Translations under genes and position numbers: made by a program | Notes under the pieces: model-generated | What the model was told of the DNA's origin: nothing | What the model saw: the letters and a program-made list of their open reading frames with translations, nothing else | Database searches by the model: none | Shown here: positions 36,109 to 40,195 of the stretch, piece by piece | Layout of the letters: each line of letters begins with the position of its first letter | Position numbering within the stretch: position 1 is the first letter of the stretch | DNA from: DASYCK01 sp036500205 | GTDB taxonomy: Bacteria; Myxococcota_A; Polyangia; Fen-1088 | Length of the DNA stretch: 40,195 nt | Assembly: GCA_036500205.1 (NCBI GenBank) | Contig: DASYCK010000049.1 | Span: 1 to 40,195 of the forward strand | Direction of reading: 5' to 3'

Positions 36109-36636
36109 TCAGTTGCAGATGTAGACGGCGTTACACGACACGGGGAACGGGTCGTCGCAGGTCGTGTCCTTTTCGCAGGCCTCGGCATCAGCAACGGTGG
36201 CGGCGCAGGAGGTCGTCTGCATGTTCGCCACGCAATAATCTTGAGCGGGCTGGCTGCTGAGCGAATTGCCATCGCCGCAGTCGTAGCTCATTCCGTAACC
36301 GCAGTAACGTCGAGCGGTCCAGTCGCACAGGGTCTTCTTGTCGTCGAGCGTGAGGGCGTCGAGTCGTTTCGTCGGATCGAGGCCGGAGGTGGCCGGTGCG
36401 TCGAGCATGCAAGTGTTCCCGCCCGCGCCACCGCTGGCACCGGCGCCTCCAGCGCCGCCCGTTGCGCCGGTCCCCCCCATCCCACCCGCGCCGCCGCCGG
36501 GGGCGTTCGTCGAACCGGCGTCACCGCCGGCGCTGCCCGCCGTGCCCCCGGCCCCACCGGGCTTGTTCGAGTCACAGGACATGAATCCCAAGGCCGCGAG
36601 CACCCCCATCACGACAGTTGTTCCGGCCTTCGACAT
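36109..36636 (-). CDS. Small Cys-rich lipoprotein with Gly-rich linker
   Basis: A 175-residue lipoprotein: signal MSKAGTTVVMGVLAALGFMSC (lipobox FMSC), then about 55 residues of GGAGG-type linker, then a compact domain of about 100 residues with ten Cys (CMLD, LCDW, YCGYG, DCGDG, YCVA, SCAA, ACEKD, TCDD, SCNA, ICN). Several disulphides are likely. No family is recognised. It lies 102 bases after the anti-sigma gene on the same strand and may be part of the sigma operon. Its stop is 15 bases from the stop of the convergent S8 protease, so the two loci face each other. Confidence 0.8.
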   Translation of the reverse strand: MSKAGTTVVMGVLAALGFMSCDSNKPGGAGGTAGSAGGDAGSTNAPGGGAGGMGGTGATGGAGGAGASGGAGGNTCMLDAPATSGLDPTKRLDALTLDDKKTLCDWTARRYCGYGMSYDCGDGNSLSSQPAQDYCVANMQTTSCAATVADAEACEKDTTCDDPFPVSCNAVYICN

Positions 36637-36738
36637 CGGGTCACCCAGTTGTTGGCTGCGCGGCCATCACGGCCGGCCGCTCCGCGAGGTTACTGCGGGT
36701 GGCGCGATGTGTCGACTGGGGGTCTGGATTCCGCTTGT

Positions 36739-37641
36739 TCAGCGCGGGACGAGGTCGACGGGCACCGTCAGAACGCGCCATGCGGTCGAGCCCGGCACCG
36801 TGGGTGCCGACGCCCGAGGATCGAGCGCCCGTAGCGCGCCGGGGCGACCGACCACGACCCGCACGACGGCCGGCCCTTGGCTTTGGTAGACGAGCTCCGC
36901 GCCGTGCAAGCGAAGCTCGATGGCTCCGCTCGACGCGACCTCGGTCGTGGTGTGGGGTTCGGTGATCGCCTGGCCTTGAACCAAAAATACCCGTGCCGTC
37001 ACCGGACCCGACACGGCCGTATCGGGTCGAACGGCGATGACCAGCTCCGATCCGGCGCGCAGCCGCTGCGTCGGCGTCGTCGTTTCGTCGCCGCCGCTGT
37101 TCGGAGCGCCGCCGCCGCGGGTTTCCTTTTCGCCCCCGGAAGCCATGACCGTGTAGGGCGGAACCGGCGGCTCGTGCGCGGAGGGGCGCAGCCAGATGGC
37201 GAGCCCGGCCGCCGACGCGAAGAGACCGCCCGCCGTCGCCAGGAACACGCGACGCTGACGTCGAGGGACCGGTGGAACCCGTCCGCCGTCGATCCGCAGG
37301 ACTGTCGCCGCGGCCGTCGCCTTCGGCAACACCTGTCCAGCCTGTTCTGTCTTCTCTGTCTCCGTCTTGTCGGCTGCCAGCGCGCGAAGAATCCGGCGCG
37401 TGATACGGGCGCGGTCTTTTTCGGAGATCCCTTGATCGACATCCGCCGGGGTCGCCGAAAACGTCGAAATCTCGGCCTCGTCTTCGCGTGCGACTGTCCG
37501 CAGCGCCTCTAGAAGCGCGTTCATGGGTTCGTTCTCCAGATCCTGGTGGACGAGAACGTCGGTCTCGCGGCCGATCGGAGCGTCGGAAGGCTTTTGCTCT
37601 TCATCTTCATCTTCATCTTTATCTCGGCGACGCCCACCCAT
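36739..37641 (-). CDS. Membrane anti-sigma-like protein
   Basis: A 300-residue single-pass protein. The cytoplasmic part (1-131) begins with an acidic run DKDEDEDEEQ, then helical segments at 38-55 and 70-95. The transmembrane helix is about 132-151 (FLATAGGLFASAAGLAIWL). The remaining 150 residues are beta-rich and lie outside the cytoplasm. There is no zinc-finger (ZAS) motif. The ATG at 37641 overlaps the sigma stop as TGATG, so translation is coupled, the usual mark of a sigma/anti-sigma pair; an upstream in-frame start at 37740 would lie inside the sigma gene. The anti-sigma role is inferred from position and topology, as the sequence matches no family that I recognise. Confidence 0.75.
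   Translation of the reverse strand: MGGRRRDKDEDEDEEQKPSDAPIGRETDVLVHQDLENEPMNALLEALRTVAREDEAEISTFSATPADVDQGISEKDRARITRRILRALAADKTETEKTEQAGQVLPKATAAATVLRIDGGRVPPVPRRQRRVFLATAGGLFASAAGLAIWLRPSAHEPPVPPYTVMASGGEKETRGGGAPNSGGDETTTPTQRLRAGSELVIAVRPDTAVSGPVTARVFLVQGQAITEPHTTTEVASSGAIELRLHGAELVYQSQGPAVVRVVVGRPGALRALDPRASAPTVPGSTAWRVLTVPVDLVPR
37601..37624 (-). repeat. Hexamer repeat at the start of the anti-sigma-like gene
   Basis: TCATCT occurs three times exactly and once as TTATCT. It encodes the acidic Asp/Glu run near residues 7-14. Slippage would change the length of the acid tract without breaking the frame. Confidence 0.75.
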
Positions 37642-38321
37642 CACGTTTGTCCGGCGCTTTTGACGATACGCAATCCCGCGCCGCTTTCTGACAAATCGGT
37701 GGTCAAACTTCGCATCGTCTGGAGCAATCGGGTCTTCCATTGATAGACGGCATCTCGACTCAGGCCGGTATTGGCCATGATCTGCTCCAGTGGCTCCTCG
37801 TCGATGATGAGACGCTGAAATAATGCCAGCCCGCGTGGTGACAGATTCTCACGTAATCGATCCAGCAACAGACGCAAGTTCTCGCGCGAATTGCAGATCG
37901 ACTCGGGAGTCACCGTCGAGGTCATCATCGTGTCGAGCTTGTCGTTGTCGGTCGGTTCGTCACGCCAAGGTGACGTCCGACCGTTGCGCAGGATCGAAAC
38001 AGTCTGGTGTTGCGCCAGCATGCCTATGAAACGATCGAGCGACATGCCCCGCCGAGGGTCCCAGGCGCGTAGCGCTTTTCCGTCGGACCGGAACAGCGAC
38101 AGAAAAACTTCCTGAATGATGTCGTCTGCTTCCTGGACGACGTTGCGTTTTCGGGTCCGCTGCCACAGGGTGCCCGTCACGCGCTTCGCGATCACGGGGG
38201 ACAACCTGTCGACCAGTGCCCGCACGCTCCCGGCATCGCCGGCGAGCGCCTGGCAAATCAGAGCTTGTAAGTGGTCAGTCTCCGTCAATGCCACGCCTGG
38301 GTCGACCGCCGGTGTGGCCAT
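37641..38321 (-). CDS. ECF-like RNA polymerase sigma factor
   Basis: A 226-residue sigma70-family protein with regions 2 and 4 only. Region 2 is near 35-110: DDIIQEVFLSLFRSDGKALRAWDPRRG, then RFIGMLAQHQTVSILRNG. Region 4 is near 155-205: LSPRGLALFQRLIIDEEPLEQIMANTGLSRDAVYQWKTRL, a helix-turn-helix that would read a -35 element. The linker between them is longer than in many ECF proteins. It would direct RNA polymerase to a small regulon. An ECF-type promoter lies directly upstream (38338-38364), which suggests autoregulation. The stop overlaps the anti-sigma-like gene start. Confidence 0.9.
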   Translation of the reverse strand: MATPAVDPGVALTETDHLQALICQALAGDAGSVRALVDRLSPVIAKRVTGTLWQRTRKRNVVQEADDIIQEVFLSLFRSDGKALRAWDPRRGMSLDRFIGMLAQHQTVSILRNGRTSPWRDEPTDNDKLDTMMTSTVTPESICNSRENLRLLLDRLRENLSPRGLALFQRLIIDEEPLEQIMANTGLSRDAVYQWKTRLLQTMRSLTTDLSESGAGLRIVKSAGQT

Positions 38322-38337
38322 TTTCTACCATCGAACC

Positions 38338-38364
38338 CCGACCGTGCGAAAAGAGAACGGTTCG
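38338..38364 (-). promoter_or_regulatory. Candidate autoregulated ECF promoter
   Basis: On the minus strand, CGAACC (38364-38359) and GTCGG (38342-38338) are separated by 16 bases; the GTC is 21 bases from the sigma ATG. The same half-sites occur upstream of the CHAT gene. The remaining intergenic DNA up to 38624 holds no other element that I recognise, except that ACCGT (38341-38345) and ACGGT (38357-38361) form an inverted repeat within this promoter. Confidence 0.4.
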
Positions 38365-38624
38365 GGAGGGGCGCTTTGCGGTCGATTGTGGGCGGAGTGA
38401 CAATCTGAGCGGCACAGGGCTGCGCACATTGGGCAAGTCGGCGGGCAACGTCTGCTCGGCCGCCACCGCATCGCAGCGGAAGATGTGCCGGCGCGCCCGT
38501 TAAGGTGGCGTGGGGCAGCAGATTTTCGACCGGCGGTGCTTCGCGAGCGGGATTGGCCCCGGGCTTGCTGACATGTCGGGTCCGTGGGGGGGAGGAGCCA
38601 GGGGGATGGTTCGCGGGAATATCA

Positions 38625-38843
38625 ATGAGAACTGACCAAACTGGGCCCTTGCGAATCGGACAGGTGCTCGTGGGACTGCTCGACGATGTCGTCGAGCCCG
38701 ACGATGCGGATACCGACGACGGCGAGCCTTCGCTTCGCGCCACGACGCGGGGCCACTCGGCCGCGGGCTCCCCGTCGCTCTTCGACCTGATGATGGCCGC
38801 GGTCGACAAGAAGTTCGACGCCGACGACGACGATCGCGGATGA
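38625..38843 (+). CDS. Small acidic protein, unknown function
   Basis: A 72-residue protein beginning MRTDQTGPLRIGQVLVGLLD. It is acidic, with Asp runs near the middle (EPDDADTDDGE) and end (KKFDADDDDRG). Codon third positions are mostly G/C as in its neighbours, so it is likely a real gene. It is divergent from the sigma operon and sits 54 bases before the NDH-2 gene on the same strand. The ATG at 38625 has a weak GGGA six bases upstream; an in-frame start at 38505 would add 40 residues of less gene-like sequence. No function can be assigned. Confidence 0.6.
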   Translation: MRTDQTGPLRIGQVLVGLLDDVVEPDDADTDDGEPSLRATTRGHSAAGSPSLFDLMMAAVDKKFDADDDDRG

Positions 38844-38897
38844 CGATGAACGGTGGCTCGACGAGCGATCGCGCCCGAGGGTGCTAGCGTTCGAGTC

Positions 38898-40195
<1,298 letters not shown>

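Noticed and set aside
31215..38321. Type III-E CRISPR locus (because of TPR-CHAT and ECF sigma)
   Set aside because: No repeat array, no Cas7/Cas11-like gene and no Csx30-like protein are visible in the window.

Overview
The window is a high-GC bacterial chromosome segment with dense gene packing, third codon positions that are mostly G or C, and frequent GTG or TTG starts. The organism looks like a member of the Myxococcota (Polyangia/Sorangium-like) or a close relative. The reasons are Gly-Ser-rich lipoproteins with Cys-rich modules, an eukaryotic-like Ser/Thr kinase with a PEGA tail, large orphan hybrid histidine kinases, an enhancer-binding protein without a receiver, and a sterol/lipid-type P450 paired with a desaturase. 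I saw no rRNA, tRNA, CRISPR array or intact insertion sequence.

Layout. 138-2835 (-): an Ntn-hydrolase-like protein followed by a zinc-phospholipase-C-like protein. 2959-6324 (+): acyl-CoA desaturase, cytochrome P450 and a cation-diffusion transporter. 6332-9000: standalone LigD-type 3'-phosphoesterase (-), PssA (+) and CorA (-). 9131-12767: two hybrid kinases tail to tail. 12834-19019 (-): a tightly spaced run of Ser/Thr kinase, TPR membrane protein, Cys-rich lipoprotein and secreted anchored protein that leads into one of the hybrid kinases. 19152-19468: decayed DUF4337-like gene. 19573-23345: REC-HDOD and a membrane PAS protein, divergent from REC-EAL. 23342-25791: polysaccharide-deacetylase lipoprotein facing a GH26 mannanase-like lipoprotein. 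25884-30967 (-): AraC regulator, pyruvate kinase, nitrate/nitrite-type MFS transporter and a sigma54 activator. 31215-38321: TPR-CHAT protease and S8 protease, both predicted lipoproteins (+), facing an ECF sigma factor, a membrane anti-sigma-like protein and a small Cys-rich lipoprotein (-). 38625-40195 (+): a small acidic protein and an NDH-2 that runs off the window.

How the genes may work together. The centre (9-23 kb) is a signalling block in which no receiver protein carries a DNA-binding output; outputs are HDOD and EAL domains or further receivers. The EAL gene overlaps the polysaccharide deacetylase gene, which suggests c-di-GMP turnover linked to envelope or matrix polysaccharide. 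The most interesting part is 31-38 kb. Two proteases of different clans, both predicted to be lipid-anchored outside the cytoplasm, face an ECF sigma/anti-sigma pair. The same promoter-like motif (CGAAC[C/T], 16-17 nt, GTCGG) lies upstream of both the sigma gene and the CHAT gene. This is a candidate protease-gated sigma regulon. It recalls in principle the TPR-CHAT/Csx30/RpoE logic of type III-E CRISPR, but there is no CRISPR component here.
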